DNA from: Thermotogae bacterium | GTDB taxonomy: Bacteria > Thermotogota > Thermotogae > B3-G13 | Direction: 5' to 3' | DNA length: 14,445 nt | Assembly (NCBI GenBank): GCA_015486095.1 | Contig: WFSK01000244.1 | Span: 1 to 14,445, forward strand | Shown here: piece after piece, positions 13,167 to 14,445 of the stretch | How the letters are laid out: each line of letters starts with the position of its first letter | How positions within the stretch are numbered: position 1 is the first letter of the stretch | Translations under genes and position numbers: made by a program | Notes under the pieces: model-generated | Seen by the model: only the letters and a program-made list of their open reading frames with translations | The model's database searches: none | What the model was told of the DNA's origin: nothing

Positions 13167-14445
13167 ATGCTTTTGGGAATAGATGTAGGGACTACTAAGA
13201 TAAAAGAGCTTTTATTAGACGAAAATGGGAATATTGTTCAAAAGGTTGACAGTAAGGTTCTGCCTGAATTCGGGGAAAAGGGTGAAGTTGAGATAGATCC
13301 CAAAAGATGGATAAAAGAGATCATAGAACTTTCTAAGAAATGTAACCTATCACAAGTCAAGGGGATAGGAATATCTGGGCAGATGCACACGTTGATCCTG
13401 ATAAATAGAGAAGGAGAGCCCTTGAAAAAAGCCATAGTCTGGGCAGATGCGAGGGGTGAAAAAGAGGAAAAGTTTTTAAAAAGATATTTTTCCGAAAAGA
13501 TATTGACGAGATGTGGAAGTTTACCTTCGAGATCATTTACCCTTGTGAAACTCTTATATATGCTGAGGAATGAAAACATCAACGAGGATAATCATAGATT
13601 GTGTCTCTCAAAGGACTTCATAGGAGGGTGGTTAACAGGAAACTTCGACACAGAGAGAACAGATGCTTCGGCAACTCTTATGTACGACATAACTGAAAAT
13701 GATTGGTATAAAGAATTGTTAAATGAACTCCGTATATCTACTTCTATTCTTCCTCATGTTCATGAATCGCTTGAAGTAAGAGGATACTTGAAGAAGGATG
13801 TTGCAGAAATCCTGGGTATGAAGGAAGGAATTCCTGTGATTTATGGTGCAGGAGATCAGGAAGCTGCTGCATTTGGAGTAGGGGTTACAGACGTTGGAGA
13901 GGTTATGCTATCAATGAGCACAGGTGGACAGATCGTTGTCCCAGTTGAAAAGCCCATCATCAACAGAAGCATTCATAACTTCTTACATGTCGATGGATTT
14001 CATATAATGGGTGCGGTTCAAAATTTAGGACTTGCCGTTGATTGGGCGAATAAAACCTTTGGATTCAAGGGATACGATGATCTGACGAATTATGCCTTGA
14101 AATCTGAAGTAGGGGCAAATGGTGTTACTTTCCTACCATACGTGACTCCAGAAAGAACACCGATAATGAAATCAAACGTAGAAGGACATCTCATTAACCT
14201 TGGGATCGGTAACACCCGGTCGGATATCGCACGGGCGATCCTTGAAGGGGTATCCTTCGTATTAGTCGATGCCTGGAAAACTGTTGAAAGACTTACGAAA
14301 CTCTCGAATCCATCTGTAATTATCCTTGGCGGCGTAGCCAAGAATTCGGTTATAAGGGAAGTTATCTTTTCTTTCTTGAATGGAAATATAACCCTTTTAA
14401 AAGAAGATTTCGATGCATCTTGTTATGGGGCTGCTTTAATGGCAG
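13167..14445 (+). CDS. FGGY-family carbohydrate kinase, xylulokinase-like (3' end outside window)
   Basis: The ATG at 13167 follows AAGGAAG at good spacing; an out-of-frame ATG at 13162 stops after six codons. 426 codons are visible with no interruption, so most of a roughly 480-500 residue FGGY kinase is present. Landmarks are the N-terminal phosphate loop LLGIDVGTTKIK (2-13), GISGQMHTL (68-76), VWADARG (91-97, the W-x-D-x-R sugar contact), SKDFIGGWLTGNFDTERTDASAT (148-170, xylulokinase-like), and GAGDQEAAAFG (227-237) with D230 as catalytic base. The second domain has VMLSMSTGGQI and the adenine-site VIILGGVAKNS. The pattern is closest to xylulokinase in style, but the substrate may be another ketose or polyol. 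Its promoter duplicates that of the RLP operon. The gene runs off the window, with partner genes possibly following. Confidence 0.92.
   Translation, partial: MLLGIDVGTTKIKELLLDENGNIVQKVDSKVLPEFGEKGEVEIDPKRWIKEIIELSKKCNLSQVKGIGISGQMHTLILINREGEPLKKAIVWADARGEKEEKFLKRYFSEKILTRCGSLPSRSFTLVKLLYMLRNENINEDNHRLCLSKDFIGGWLTGNFDTERTDASATLMYDITENDWYKELLNELRISTSILPHVHESLEVRGYLKKDVAEILGMKEGIPVIYGAGDQEAAAFGVGVTDVGEVMLSMSTGGQIVVPVEKPIINRSIHNFLHVDGFHIMGAVQNLGLAVDWANKTFGFKGYDDLTNYALKSEVGANGVTFLPYVTPERTPIMKSNVEGHLINLGIGNTRSDIARAILEGVSFVLVDAWKTVERLTKLSNPSVIILGGVAKNSVIREVIFSFLNGNITLLKEDFDASCYGAALMA

Overview
The window looks like a piece of a Thermotogota chromosome (a Thermotoga/Kosmotoga-type thermophile or relative). 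This rests on moderate-to-low GC, charged thermophile-like proteins, a compact fliF-fliG-fliH-fliI cluster, and sugar ABC transporters whose binding protein has a signal peptide but no lipobox cysteine. The assignment is an inference from style and gene content; no 16S gene is present.

Layout. 1-753 (+) is the 3' part of an ABC-2 type export permease; its 3' end overlaps, convergently, a family-4 glycosyltransferase gene (1786-740, -). Upstream of that gene on the minus strand is the flagellar basal-body/export block fliF (6472) > fliG > fliH > fliI (1812), tightly packed. Two minus-strand tRNA genes, tRNA-Pro(UGG) and tRNA-Gly(UCC), precede fliF and have their own promoter.

The accessory half (6729-14445) is a sugar-use locus with three transcription units. 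A plus-strand pair encodes a RuBisCO-like protein (RLP, form IV by active-site residues) and a PfkB-family carbohydrate kinase, joined by an ATGA overlap. A minus-strand operon encodes a periplasmic sugar-binding protein of the glucose/galactose type and two membrane permeases; no ATPase gene is seen. A plus-strand FGGY (xylulokinase-like) kinase runs off the window. A plausible but unproven reading is that the transporter brings in a sugar or sugar derivative, the FGGY and PfkB kinases phosphorylate intermediates, and the RLP carries out an enolisation, isomerisation or (trans)carboxylation/decarboxylation step on a phosphorylated ketose-type intermediate.

The most striking non-coding signal is a duplicated regulatory element. 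A roughly 215-bp sequence ending in a sigma-70-type promoter (TTGAAA-17-TACAAT) lies upstream of both the RLP gene and the FGGY kinase gene, about 6 kb apart. The RLP copy carries an extra 155 bp of nested inverted repeats exactly at the centre of a palindrome, bounded by the 5-bp direct repeat CGATG. Both copies hold helically phased GCATCG motifs. This suggests the two units share control and form one regulon with the transporter operon between them.
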